NCBI GenBank assembly: GCA_016933615.1
Contig: JAFGAO010000128.1
Location: 1 to 45,729 of the forward strand
From: Acidobacteriota bacterium
GTDB lineage: Bacteria; Acidobacteriota; UBA6911
Direction: 5' to 3'
DNA: 45,729 nt
The stretch's first letter is position 1. The number at the start of each line of letters is the position of its first letter. The notes below the pieces were generated by a model that was given only the letters and a program-made list of their open reading frames with translations, did no database searches and had not been told where the DNA came from. This document shows positions 25,331-33,914 of the stretch, one piece after another. Both the position numbers and the translations under genes were made by a program.

Positions 25331-26914
25331 ATGCCGTTTTCAAGAGTCAATTCCTCAGCCGCAACGCTTGCCAAAAACCGAACCGAGGATTCCATCGTTC
25401 CGGCTTCAGGCATGTGCGTGACCTGCGTGGATGGCTGTATCGGTATGTGTGAGATAGGAAAATCGGCCTACCGCGGCCATGAAGTGATCTACCCGCAGCC
25501 TTTCGGAGTGATGACAACGGCCGCTGAAAAAACGTTCCCGGTGGATTATTCCCACTTCAACATCATGGGCACCGCCGTCGGCGCGCACGGGATCGAAGCG
25601 GACAGCGACAAGGCGATCTTTCCGAGCGTAAAACTGGAAGTGGCCTTCGGGCACGACGGAGAACTCAAGTTCCGTTACCCGTGGATTATTCCGGGAATCG
25701 GGTCGACCGACGTAGCCAAAAATAACTGGGAAGGCCTGGCCATCGGCTCCGCTTTATCGGGCACCGGTTTGACGATCGGCGAAAATGTGACCGGGATGGA
25801 TCCCGGGACGGTTCTGGAAAAAGGCCGCGTCATCGATACCGTCGACCTGAAGCGTCGCGTGACTCTCTACAAGGATTTCCAGCGGGAAGGATACGGCGCC
25901 ATCGTCGTGCAGGCGAATGTTGAAGATACCCGGCTTGGAGTTCAGGAATACGCCATCGAGAAGCTCGGAGTCGAATGCGTGGAGCTGAAATGGGGCCAGG
26001 GCGCCAAAAATATCGGCGGCGAAGTCAAAATCCGGAACCTGGCAAAAGCCAGGATGCTGTACGAGAGGGGCTATATTGTTCTACCGAATCCGATGGATCC
26101 CTTTGTAGAAAAAGCTTTCGAGCGGGGGAGTTTCAGCGAGTTCGAGAGGCATTCCCGGGTCGGCATGGTTACGGAGGAATCTTTCGCCCGGCGCATCGAT
26201 GAGCTGCGCAAAGCCGGCGCCAAATACATATTCCTCAAAACCGGCGCCTATCGGCCGGCCGATCTGGCGCGCGCCGTAGCTTTCGCATCCAAATACAGGC
26301 TGGACATGCTGACGGTGGACGGCGCCGGCGGCGGCACGGGCATGAGCCCCTGGCGCATGATGAATGAATGGGGCGTCCCTCCTGTCGAACTGCATTCCCT
26401 GCTGTATGAATACGCGAAGCGGATGGTGGATCAGGGGCGGCATGTGCCCGCTCTGACGGTCGCAGGCGGCTTCACGTTTGAAGACCAGATTTTCAAAGGC
26501 CTCGCCCTGGGAGCGCCCTATGTAAAGATGATCGGGATGGCCCGCAGCCCGATCGCGGCCGCCATGGTCGGAAAAACTATCGGGCGGGCGATCGACGAAA
26601 ACCAGATCCCGGTATACATCGAGCGCTTCGGAAGCACGAAGGACTCCATCTTCGTTACAGCCGGCCTGCTGCGCAAGGAACTGGGCGACTCCGAATTTGA
26701 AAAAATTCCCTGCGGCGCCATCGGTCTTTACACCTATTACGAACGCCTGGCACAGGGATTGCGCCAGCTCATGGCTGGCAGCCGCAAATTCGGCCTGGAC
26801 CAACTGTCCCGGAGCGATATCGCCGCGCTGACGCGCGAGGCCGCCGATATCAGCAGAATTCAATACATCATGGATGTCGACAGCGAGGAAGTGGACAAAA
26901 TTCTGGCTCCGTAA
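25331..26914 (+). CDS. FMN-binding glutamate synthase domain protein (GltB-like, no amidotransferase)
   Basis: A 527-aa protein whose main part is the FMN-binding TIM barrel of glutamate synthase (TVDGAGGGTGMSP, VAGGFTFEDQIFKGLALGA, YVKMIGMARSP). An N-terminal cysteine motif C29-x2-C32-x3-C36-x3-C40 probably binds a cluster. It lacks the glutaminase domain, and the usual [3Fe-4S] cysteines near the barrel end are missing (the segment reads IPCGAIGLYTYYERLA), so it is probably not a standard glutamate synthase. ATG 25331 has AAAGGAG upstream; the track start at 25289 lies inside the preceding gene. As the last gene of the NuoE/F/G-like operon it is likely the substrate-reducing or -oxidising subunit; the substrate is unknown. 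Confidence 0.88.
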   Translation: MPFSRVNSSAATLAKNRTEDSIVPASGMCVTCVDGCIGMCEIGKSAYRGHEVIYPQPFGVMTTAAEKTFPVDYSHFNIMGTAVGAHGIEADSDKAIFPSVKLEVAFGHDGELKFRYPWIIPGIGSTDVAKNNWEGLAIGSALSGTGLTIGENVTGMDPGTVLEKGRVIDTVDLKRRVTLYKDFQREGYGAIVVQANVEDTRLGVQEYAIEKLGVECVELKWGQGAKNIGGEVKIRNLAKARMLYERGYIVLPNPMDPFVEKAFERGSFSEFERHSRVGMVTEESFARRIDELRKAGAKYIFLKTGAYRPADLARAVAFASKYRLDMLTVDGAGGGTGMSPWRMMNEWGVPPVELHSLLYEYAKRMVDQGRHVPALTVAGGFTFEDQIFKGLALGAPYVKMIGMARSPIAAAMVGKTIGRAIDENQIPVYIERFGSTKDSIFVTAGLLRKELGDSEFEKIPCGAIGLYTYYERLAQGLRQLMAGSRKFGLDQLSRSDIAALTREAADISRIQYIMDVDSEEVDKILAP

Positions 26915-27353
26915 AGAAACCACTCCTGTATCTTTCTTAAAGCGGCCCGATTCGGCCTGAATCCCGGAGAGCTTCATTATCAGTTCATTCGCATTCAATC
27001 AGGGCAGGCGCACGCATCAAAATTGGAGACGGGTAAAAAACCGCAGACACCTTCTGAAGTATGCGCCAACGGAAACCGTATGTCGGACGATTGCCCGGGT
27101 GCGGATTACGACGGAGAATCCGGCCCTAATTATCGATTGCCAAAATCTTGCGGCGGAGTTATCTTTCAGGATTTGCAATGGATTGATCGTTTACGGTCGG
27201 AGATTGTTGGGAAGGTTTGCTTGGCCGAATTATTTGCGCCCTTTAAAAGCTGCCGTCTGAACAGCCCGCATGAATCAAGGCAAAGACTTGCCGCAAGAGC
27301 CCGGCGGTGCGGAATTTTCCCGCGATGCAGGGTGGCTTAAACTCGACGAACCA
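26915..27353. other. Intergenic region between the two redox gene sets
   Basis: About 440 nt without a supported gene. ORF 27023-27340 has no recognisable product, and the N-terminal extension of ORF 27270-28196 precedes a good Tat start and is taken as non-coding. A possible promoter is listed separately. No strong terminator hairpin is visible after the glutamate-synthase-like gene. Confidence 0.5.
27137..27165 (+). promoter_or_regulatory. Candidate sigma-70-type promoter for the membrane redox genes
   Basis: TTGCCA and TATCTT are separated by 17 bp, about 190 nt before the HybA-like start codon. Match quality is moderate and the leader would be long, so this is tentative. Confidence 0.3.
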
Positions 27354-28196
27354 ATGTATCGAAGAACATTTCTTAAAAGTCTGGGCGTCCTAGGAGGATC
27401 CTCCCTGTCTCTGGGTACGGGCCGGGCGGAGGATCGGGCCGCCGGCGCCCATTCCGTAGGCGTACTGGTGGATACAACCCGGTGTTTGGGATGCCGGAGC
27501 TGTGAAATAGCCTGCGCAAAGGCCAATGGACTCCCGAAGCCGGAATTTGACGCCGAAACGGGGTATGACAGCCGAAGACCGACGACCGAAACCCAGTGGA
27601 CGGCGGTCAATCGGTATGAGACGGATGCCGGGAAATTCTTCGTCAAACGCCAGTGTATGCACTGCTCCCAACCGGCCTGCGTCGCCGCGTGCCCGACCGA
27701 GGCCATGTACAAAACCGGCGAAGGCCCGGTCATCTGGCGCGGAGACAAGTGCATGGGTTGCCGCTACTGCATGGTTTCATGCCCGTTCGATATACCGAAA
27801 TTCGAATTCGGCAAAGCGGTCCCGGAAATCCGGAAGTGCGTCCTGTGCTACGAAAGGCTTCAAAAGGGGGAGCAGCCTGCATGTGTTCAAAGCTGCCCGG
27901 GGAAAGCGCTCCTTTTCGGCTTCAGAAACGACCTGCTTGAGACGGCCAAGCAGCGGATCTACACGGACCCGGGGAAATACCATCATCATGTTTACGGAGA
28001 ATATGAGGCCGGCGGAACCGGATGGATTTACATATCGGCGGTTCCCTTCGAGAAGCTGGGATTCCGGACCGACCTCGGAACGGCCGCCTATCCGGAATAT
28101 ACGAAGCAATTTCTCTACAGTGTGCCCGTAGTGCTGCTCCTGTGGCCCGCCATGCTTCTGGCCCTGAACAAGGCCACGGAAAAAGAAAAGGATTAG
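27354..28196 (+). CDS. HybA-like Tat-exported four-cluster ferredoxin with C-terminal membrane helix
   Basis: A 280-aa protein with four [4Fe-4S] motifs: C44/47/50/54, C101/104/109/113, C133/136/139/143 and C162/165/177/181. The N-terminus MYRRTFLKSLG is a twin-arginine signal, and residues about 255-271 form a membrane helix, as in HybA and related NrfC/PsrB electron-transfer subunits. ATG 27354 is chosen because it puts the RR motif at the start; the track start 27270 adds 28 residues that no Tat signal would need. No Shine-Dalgarno is clear. With NrfD directly after, it probably passes electrons between a periplasmic or membrane partner and the quinone pool. Confidence 0.88.
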   Translation: MYRRTFLKSLGVLGGSSLSLGTGRAEDRAAGAHSVGVLVDTTRCLGCRSCEIACAKANGLPKPEFDAETGYDSRRPTTETQWTAVNRYETDAGKFFVKRQCMHCSQPACVAACPTEAMYKTGEGPVIWRGDKCMGCRYCMVSCPFDIPKFEFGKAVPEIRKCVLCYERLQKGEQPACVQSCPGKALLFGFRNDLLETAKQRIYTDPGKYHHHVYGEYEAGGTGWIYISAVPFEKLGFRTDLGTAAYPEYTKQFLYSVPVVLLLWPAMLLALNKATEKEKD

Positions 28197-28217
28197 AAAA
28201 ATGGATATGGAGGCGGC

Positions 28218-29459
28218 ATGGCCAGCGCGCCGGCGGCGGTGAAAGCCGACGCCGGAGAAACCGTGGCACTCGCAGGCAAGCCCGCGCAGAAATGGCTGAC
28301 CCCGTTCAACATTATTTCAGTCCCGGTCATCCTGCTCGGCGTCGTCCTGATCGCGATACGCTTCACCCGGGGCCTCGGTTCGGTTACGAACCTGTCCCAG
28401 GATTTTCCCTGGGGGCTCTGGATCGGGTTCGATGTCAACGCGGGCGTCGCGTTTGCGGGGGGCGCCTACGTACTGACCTTCATGGTCTATATAGTCAGAG
28501 TGCAGAAATACCAGGGCCTCGTCCGCGCAACCGTCCTCAACGGCTTCCTGGCATACGCATTCTATGCATGCGCCCTGCTCCTGGACCTGGGCCGCCCGTG
28601 GAACGCCGTAAATCCCATCATCGGAAACTCTTTTGGGGTGCATTCCATCCTCTTCCTGGTGGCATGGCACTTCCTTCTGTATATGCTGGCGGAACTGGTC
28701 GAGTTCTCCCCCGCCATCGCCGAATGGCTCGGCTGGCGGAGGCTCCGGAAGATTCTCCATGGGATGACGCTGGGAGCGGTTGTGTTCGGCATCACGCTGT
28801 CCACCCTGCACCAAGCCGGTCTGGGGGCCCTGTTCCTGATGGCCAAAGGGAAGATTCATCCGCTCTGGTACACGGAATATATCCCGATCCTTTATTTCGT
28901 CTCCAGCATCTTCGCCGGACTTTCAATGGTCATATTCGAGGGAACGGTCAGCCAAAGGGTCTTCCATAACCTGATCGATCCCATGGATCGCACTTCCTAT
29001 CACAGGGTGATGCACGGGCTGGCGAGAATCTGCGCGGGGGCAATGTTCTTTTATCTTTTTCTCCAGGCCCTTCTCTTCATACACGAACAGCGCTGGCAGT
29101 ACATGGACAGCCCTATGGGCCTTTGGTACCTGACCGAACTGATCGGCTTCGTGCTGATTCCCTGTCTTTTTTTCATGCACGGCCTGAAGAAAAAAAGCCT
29201 TCTATCCATCCGGATCGGTTCCGTCCTGGCCATGGTCGGAATTGTCCTGAACAGGCTCAATGTTTCCATTGTCGCCTACAAATGGTATTCCCCGGAGCGA
29301 TACATTCCCTCCTGGATGGAAATTGAAATCACACTGGCCATCATTTTCATGGAAATCTGGATATTCCGCTGGATTGTCCGCCGCATGCCCGTGTTCGGCA
29401 AACCGCCGCAATGGGCCGTCGAACAGGACAGCCGGGAGCGTGCACTGAATTTCGATTAA
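28218..29459 (+). CDS. NrfD/HybB-family membrane quinone-interacting subunit
   Basis: A 413-aa integral membrane protein with about nine to ten hydrophobic helices. Its opening (FPWGLWIGFDVNAGVAFAGGAYVL) is typical of HybB-type NrfD proteins, which bind quinone and connect iron-sulfur subunits to the membrane. GGAGG lies about 5 nt before ATG 28218. It follows the HybA-like gene by 21 nt and precedes the GcvH-like gene by 16 nt, so the three form one operon. No hydrogenase large subunit or molybdopterin enzyme is in the window, so the electron donor or acceptor is unknown. Confidence 0.92.
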   Translation: MASAPAAVKADAGETVALAGKPAQKWLTPFNIISVPVILLGVVLIAIRFTRGLGSVTNLSQDFPWGLWIGFDVNAGVAFAGGAYVLTFMVYIVRVQKYQGLVRATVLNGFLAYAFYACALLLDLGRPWNAVNPIIGNSFGVHSILFLVAWHFLLYMLAELVEFSPAIAEWLGWRRLRKILHGMTLGAVVFGITLSTLHQAGLGALFLMAKGKIHPLWYTEYIPILYFVSSIFAGLSMVIFEGTVSQRVFHNLIDPMDRTSYHRVMHGLARICAGAMFFYLFLQALLFIHEQRWQYMDSPMGLWYLTELIGFVLIPCLFFMHGLKKKSLLSIRIGSVLAMVGIVLNRLNVSIVAYKWYSPERYIPSWMEIEITLAIIFMEIWIFRWIVRRMPVFGKPPQWAVEQDSRERALNFD

Positions 29460-29475
29460 TGAGGAGCCTGTTACA

Positions 29476-30174
29476 TTGGAAACATCCGGTTATGTGGATA
29501 TTTTCGCAACCAAGGGAATGGAATACCTGTTCCTCCTGGGGTTTGGCTTCGTCCTTGTCTTTTTCTGGAGATTCCTGAGCGGAACAGGAGAGCCGGAAAT
29601 CCCGCGAAAGGAAAAGGGCGCGCCACGGGCGCGGCACATGCGCCGGGTTGTGCTTCCATCGGAACTCTACTATCACCGGGGACACGGCTGGGTCGCCCCC
29701 GACCATTCGGATACGGCCAGGGTCGGAATCGATGATTTTGTGCAGAAGCTCATCGGCCGTGCCCGTTTTATTGACCTGCCCCGTGTCGGCACGTTCCTGA
29801 AGCAGGGAGAAAAGGGATGGAAACTGGAAAGCGACTCGCTTTCCGTCGATGTCCTGTCTCCCGTGGATGGAGAAGTGCTGGCAGTCAACGAGGAAGCTCT
29901 CCGGAATCCTCAAGTCGTCAATCAGGAACCTTACGGCAACGGATGGCTGCTGGAGGTTCGGGCGCCGAGGATCAAAAGCAACCAGGCCCATCTCCTGTCC
30001 GGAGAATTAGCGGCTGCCTGGATGAAAAAAACCGAGGAAGATTTCAACCGGAGAATGTCGGACGATCCGGATCTTGTCGGGAAAATTGGCCGGGAAGCCG
30101 GCGACGAAACCGCTGTCGCCGTGCCCCGGGAAAAGTGGAACGATCTTGTGCAGGAATTCCTTCTGAACGGATAA
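29476..30174 (+). CDS. Membrane-anchored GcvH-like protein lacking the lipoyl lysine
   Basis: A 232-aa protein with an N-terminal helix (about 15-33) and a GcvH-fold domain (about 60-165): HRGHGWV, VGIDDFVQKLIG, ESDSLSVDVLSPVDGEVLAVNE and NQEPYGNGWLLEV. In glycine-cleavage H protein the ESVKAASD segment carries the lipoylated lysine; here the matching residue is Ser121, so it cannot be lipoylated there. It starts at TTG 29476 with GAGGAG 9 nt upstream, directly after nrfD. It is therefore not a glycine-cleavage component; it may be a structural or binding subunit of the HybA-NrfD membrane complex. A lineage of GcvH-like proteins near redox modules is known, but the role here is inferred. Confidence 0.85.
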   Translation: METSGYVDIFATKGMEYLFLLGFGFVLVFFWRFLSGTGEPEIPRKEKGAPRARHMRRVVLPSELYYHRGHGWVAPDHSDTARVGIDDFVQKLIGRARFIDLPRVGTFLKQGEKGWKLESDSLSVDVLSPVDGEVLAVNEEALRNPQVVNQEPYGNGWLLEVRAPRIKSNQAHLLSGELAAAWMKKTEEDFNRRMSDDPDLVGKIGREAGDETAVAVPREKWNDLVQEFLLNG

Positions 30175-30295
30175 GTGCCCGCTTTGCCGCGGTCGTGGGG
30201 AGGATCGGTCGCTTTGACAATAGGATGTTTTTCCCTGCGGCGGCTGTCGGCAACCGGAACTTCCCCCTTCTTTTACCCCTCCGTCAAAACGACTT

Positions 30296-31600
30296 TTATT
30301 GCCCGGCCGTTACCGTTTGTTTGGGGCGGAACGGTTTGAGCAGATGATCTTCCTGCGTCGGCTTATGCTTCATTTTCTCGACGCATCTGGGCGCCGTTTC
30401 CACATAGAAAAGCGACAGGACGGCTATGAAAACGCCGGCGAGAGCGGCCATCCACATGGGAGCGTAAAGGTTGAACATATCGCTCAACATGCCGGCAATC
30501 GTCGGCATGAGGGCGGCGCCCAGAGTCTCTCCGATGCCGGTGGGTATCGCGACCGCCGTTCCCGAGATCCTGGGGGGGACGGATTCCGCCGGGAGCGTGG
30601 ACAGGTACATGGGATACATGCCGCCCCCGAAGAAGCCGTAGAAAAAGAAAAGAACACAGAAGGTAACCGTGGAAGTTCCTATCGCCATCACGGCGATCGT
30701 GATCCCGACGCCCGAGCAGAGAAGGGCCGTGAGGATGAGGGCCTTTTTGCGTCCGATCATGTCGGATACGGAGCCCAAAATCGATTCGCCCAGGAAGCCG
30801 CCCAGGCCGGCGGTGGCGATGACGACGGTGTAATTCCAGGGATTGAATCCATGCACCTCGAAGAGAAAGGAGGATGAAAAGGTGGTGAATATGTAAAGCC
30901 ATCCCATTACGGGGACGCTGTTGATGGAGGAAACCAGCACATTTTTGTATTTCAGGGCGTCCCAGACCTTTACCCGGTCCGCTTCGGCTTTTTCCACCTT
31001 TCGCCCCTCCTTTCGCAACCGGATGGCTTCGGCGACGGAAGGGGCTTCGCGCATCATGAATGCCAGGAGGATGCCGACCAGGATGGCGGGGATGGACACC
31101 ACATAGAATACGGGACGCCAGGATCCGAATTCTTCCACGAGCCAGCCGGCGGCCACCGAACCGACACAGATGCCGATAAGCATGAAGGAACCGGTAACCA
31201 GTCCGGCATTGAGCGCCCTTCGATGCGGCGGCGCTTCTTCCGATATCGTACCCATCGAAAGGGGGTAGGGGCCTCCTTCAAAAAAACCGAGGAATCCGCG
31301 CACCGCTATCAGCTGGCCCACATTGTGGACAAATCCGGTTATCCAGGAAAAGACTCCCGAAAGGATGGTGCACAGGACGATGATCGGACGGCGGCCATAG
31401 CGGTCCCCGATGGTTGCGAAGATGATGGTGCCCAAAGCCCAGGTCAATCCCGTGATCGCGACAATCATACCCTGTTGGGTGTATGAAAAACCCAGATCGG
31501 CCTTGATCGTGGGCATGATAACGGCGATGACGACCCGCTGAATCCCGATGAAGCCGAACATCAAGCAGAACAAGAGCGTAAGTTTCTGATAATACTTCAT
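30296..31600 (-). CDS. Major facilitator superfamily transporter
   Basis: A 434-aa protein with twelve predicted helices in two six-helix halves. The loop 2-3 motif GDRYGRRPIIVL and its second-half equivalent SDMIGRKKALIL are intact, and RGFLGFFEGGPYP resembles anion/organic-acid carriers of the ACS/AAHS type. The substrate is not identifiable. GGGGAA precedes the ATG. It converges with the GcvH-like gene, and the 120-nt gap between them holds no clear terminator. It diverges from the symporter gene upstream, so the two transporters share a 337-nt intergenic region. Confidence 0.9.
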   Translation of the reverse strand: MKYYQKLTLLFCLMFGFIGIQRVVIAVIMPTIKADLGFSYTQQGMIVAITGLTWALGTIIFATIGDRYGRRPIIVLCTILSGVFSWITGFVHNVGQLIAVRGFLGFFEGGPYPLSMGTISEEAPPHRRALNAGLVTGSFMLIGICVGSVAAGWLVEEFGSWRPVFYVVSIPAILVGILLAFMMREAPSVAEAIRLRKEGRKVEKAEADRVKVWDALKYKNVLVSSINSVPVMGWLYIFTTFSSSFLFEVHGFNPWNYTVVIATAGLGGFLGESILGSVSDMIGRKKALILTALLCSGVGITIAVMAIGTSTVTFCVLFFFYGFFGGGMYPMYLSTLPAESVPPRISGTAVAIPTGIGETLGAALMPTIAGMLSDMFNLYAPMWMAALAGVFIAVLSLFYVETAPRCVEKMKHKPTQEDHLLKPFRPKQTVTAGQ

Positions 31601-31937
31601 GGCATTCCCCGTGTTTTATCTGAAAGGAGATTTATGGAAACCACACCAATTACCCGCCGCAGATCCGCTATGAACCCTGCAATGCACTCCAGAAGTCCGG
31701 GTGAAGGTACAATATTCGAAAATAATACGGTCACCTTGGTTTGCTAGACTTACTCAACGGCATTTCCGCTGTCAAGGATAATATAAGGCGCCGTTCCCCC
31801 CGCGGGGAGGAAAGGAGGTTCCCGGAATGTGGGGCAACACGGGGAAAACGGGCGTTGTTGGAATTGCAAAAAATACGTTTTGAATTTATCATCGCACATT
31901 CAGGGGGAAACGGATTCTCTACAATGGAGGAATTTCC
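31601..31937. other. Divergent intergenic region between MFS and symporter genes
   Basis: About 337 nt with promoters for both transporters. The rightward promoter is listed separately. For the MFS gene no well-spaced -35/-10 pair was found. No riboswitch or operator is recognised, and ORF 31741-31956 is unsupported. Confidence 0.5.
31864..31892 (+). promoter_or_regulatory. Candidate promoter for the symporter operon
   Basis: TTGCAA and TATCAT are separated by exactly 17 bp in an AT-rich stretch. Transcription would start near 31899, about 40 nt before the symporter ATG. Spacing and position are good. Confidence 0.5.
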
Positions 31938-33440
31938 ATGTCGACGGCATTGGTGATAGCGATCGCTTATTTTCTCATCCTGAGTATCGGCGTGAGCTTC
32001 TGGCTTAAAAGGAAGGTGAAATCGGGCGCCGATTTTGTAACCGGAAGCGGGTCGTTGTCCTGGCCCCTGGTTGCGGCATGCTTTGTTCTTGCCCCCCTGG
32101 GGAGCGGACACACGCTTTCGCTCTGGGAGGGCTCGGCCGGTATGGGCGCATCCGTACTATGGTGGGGCATGATGTCCGGCGGGGTGTTCGTTCCTCTCTT
32201 TTTGCTCTGGTTCGGTCCCTGGTTCCGGCGGCTGAATGTACAGACTTTCCCCGAAGGCATGGGGAAGATGTTCGGGGCGAGGATCGGATGGCTCATATCG
32301 GCCGTCTTCCCGGCGCAACTGATCGGCATCTGCATTGCGGAGGTCATGGCAACGGCCACGGCGCTGTTCGCCCTGAGCGGCGGCAGCCGGGGTCCGTTGG
32401 ATATGTTCCCGGACTGCATTCTGCTGGCCGTGATCCTCACGATTCTCTATATCATTGCCGCCGGCCTCATGCAGGTGGCATGGATGAACCTGGTCAATGC
32501 AATAATGTTGATCGCGGGTTCTTTCATCGCCGTATTCTTCACCGGCTCCTGGCTTTCCGATCGCGGGGGGTGGCAGTATGTATCGGATTTTTACGCCGAT
32601 GCCGGCACGGCATGGAAAACGAGCATTCTGAATTTTTCCCCCGACATTATTTTCACCCTTATATTCCCCTGCCTGATCCTCACTCTGTTCATGCAGAGCG
32701 CATCCCAGGCGCAAAACCAGCCCATGCTGGCGGCCAGGAGCGAATCGGACGTCCGGCGCGGCGTGTTCTGGGCATCTTTCGTCAACAGCCTGGCGGCCTA
32801 TCCCTGGGTCATCCTGGCCCTGGTCGGCATGTCTATCCCGGCCATTGCGGTCGGCGGCGCCAAACTTGCCGTGCCCGGGCTGGCCCTGGAGGCTTTCCCG
32901 GGCTGGCTTGTAGGTCTTTTGATGATATCGCTTCTCTCGGCGACCCTTTCCACCACCGCCATCCTGATTCTGGCCGCATCCCATATAATGGTAAACGACA
33001 TCTTCAAAGGGGTCCTAAATCCTAAAATGAAAGATAAAACCTTTTTGGCGCTTACCAGGATGATGATTTTCATCTGTACGATCCTGGTCATCATTCCCGC
33101 GCTGAGAGACCCTGAAATCCTGCCGCTGCTGTACTGGATCTTCTCCTTTGCAATCCCTGTTTTCGGCGTTTATTTGATCGGGATGCTTTGGAAGGTAAAC
33201 AAGATAGCGGCCTGGACCACCATCCTGGCGGGGTACGCCGCTGCGTTCGTGTGGACGTTTGCAGCGCCCCACTGGCTGCCCGATTATTTGAGCCTTAACG
33301 TTTATCCCACAACATTCGCCACCCTGTTTTTCGGTATCGTTCTGAACCTCATCCTGCCCGGCAAGCCCGGCTACCTGCGTCAGATGAAGCGAGCCACGGA
33401 AAGAACGGATGCCGGTGCGGCGGCGGCAACGACCCACTGA
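31938..33440 (+). CDS. Sodium:solute symporter (SSS family)
   Basis: A 500-aa membrane protein with about 13 helices. The opening ILSIGVSFWLKRKVKSGADFVTGSGSLSWPLVAA is the SSS pattern of an early cytosolic loop before the second helix, and GGVFVPLFLLWFGPWFRRLNVQTFPE matches the third-helix region. The solute cannot be named; proline, pantothenate, acetate and others use this fold. GGAGG lies 7 nt before the ATG. Two tiny membrane-protein genes follow directly on the same strand and probably belong to the transporter. Confidence 0.92.
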   Translation: MSTALVIAIAYFLILSIGVSFWLKRKVKSGADFVTGSGSLSWPLVAACFVLAPLGSGHTLSLWEGSAGMGASVLWWGMMSGGVFVPLFLLWFGPWFRRLNVQTFPEGMGKMFGARIGWLISAVFPAQLIGICIAEVMATATALFALSGGSRGPLDMFPDCILLAVILTILYIIAAGLMQVAWMNLVNAIMLIAGSFIAVFFTGSWLSDRGGWQYVSDFYADAGTAWKTSILNFSPDIIFTLIFPCLILTLFMQSASQAQNQPMLAARSESDVRRGVFWASFVNSLAAYPWVILALVGMSIPAIAVGGAKLAVPGLALEAFPGWLVGLLMISLLSATLSTTAILILAASHIMVNDIFKGVLNPKMKDKTFLALTRMMIFICTILVIIPALRDPEILPLLYWIFSFAIPVFGVYLIGMLWKVNKIAAWTTILAGYAAAFVWTFAAPHWLPDYLSLNVYPTTFATLFFGIVLNLILPGKPGYLRQMKRATERTDAGAAAATTH

Positions 33441-33457
33441 TACAAGGAGGACTGGAA

Positions 33458-33565
33458 ATGGCATGGCCATGGAAAATTCTAATATTTCAGATATGCGTGA
33501 CCCTGGGACTGGCGCTGGTGTTTTATATTATTTGGAGATGGACCCATCCCGGTAAAAAATGGTAG
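33458..33565 (+). CDS. Small single-helix membrane protein, possible symporter accessory 1
   Basis: A 35-aa ORF too short for the ORF track: MAWPWKILIFQICVTLGLAL then VFYIIWRWTHPGKKW. AAGGAGG lies 7 nt before the ATG, 18 nt after the symporter stop. The protein is one hydrophobic helix with a basic C-terminus and aromatic ends. Micro-proteins next to SSS symporters are known as small accessory proteins in other bacteria and archaea; this assignment is from position and composition only, not sequence match. Confidence 0.65.
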   Translation: MAWPWKILIFQICVTLGLALVFYIIWRWTHPGKKW

Positions 33566-33592
33566 GGAGTCGAAAGAAAGGGGGATACGTAT

Positions 33593-33760
33593 ATGCCGGT
33601 ACTGGATTCTGCAATCGCCTATTATTTATTCGGCATTATGGTGGTTCTGGCTCTCATAATCATCATAGGAGCAAGCCGGCGGAAGGCAGATGAGCCGACT
33701 TCTCAGAAATCTTCTTCTGCCTCGAGGGAAGGCGCTTCGGCGGCGAAAAAAGTGGAATGA
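33593..33760 (+). CDS. Small single-helix membrane protein, possible symporter accessory 2
   Basis: A 55-aa ORF not in the track: a helix from about 8 to 26 (AIAYYLFGIMVVLALIIIIG) preceded by MPVLDS and followed by a polar tail rich in Ser, Ala, Lys and Glu. AAAGGGGGA lies 8 nt upstream of the ATG, and the gene is 27 nt after the first micro-gene. The track ORF 33690-33884 is a frame-shadow of its end. It is likely the third gene of the symporter operon, with topology N-out or N-in undetermined. Confidence 0.65.
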   Translation: MPVLDSAIAYYLFGIMVVLALIIIIGASRRKADEPTSQKSSSASREGASAAKKVE

Positions 33761-33914
33761 ATTGACTTATTCAAACAACCATTCATCTGAGACTCCCCTC
33801 GGTAATTATTTATCCTATTTTTCTTTGCCGGCTTTGGAGCTAAAAAATGTTCCATGGGAATGGTTTATTCAAATGGCTGTTTGAAAAGTAGTTCATTGAA
33901 GAATTTGGATTATT

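Noticed and set aside
21594-26914. NADH-dependent [FeFe] or [NiFe] hydrogenase operon
   Set aside because: The NuoE/F/HoxU-like set is typical of such operons, but no H-cluster or NiFe catalytic subunit is encoded; the last gene is a glutamate-synthase-domain protein.
29476-30174. Glycine cleavage system H protein
   Set aside because: The lipoyl lysine position is serine, there is a membrane helix, and no gcvT/gcvP is nearby.
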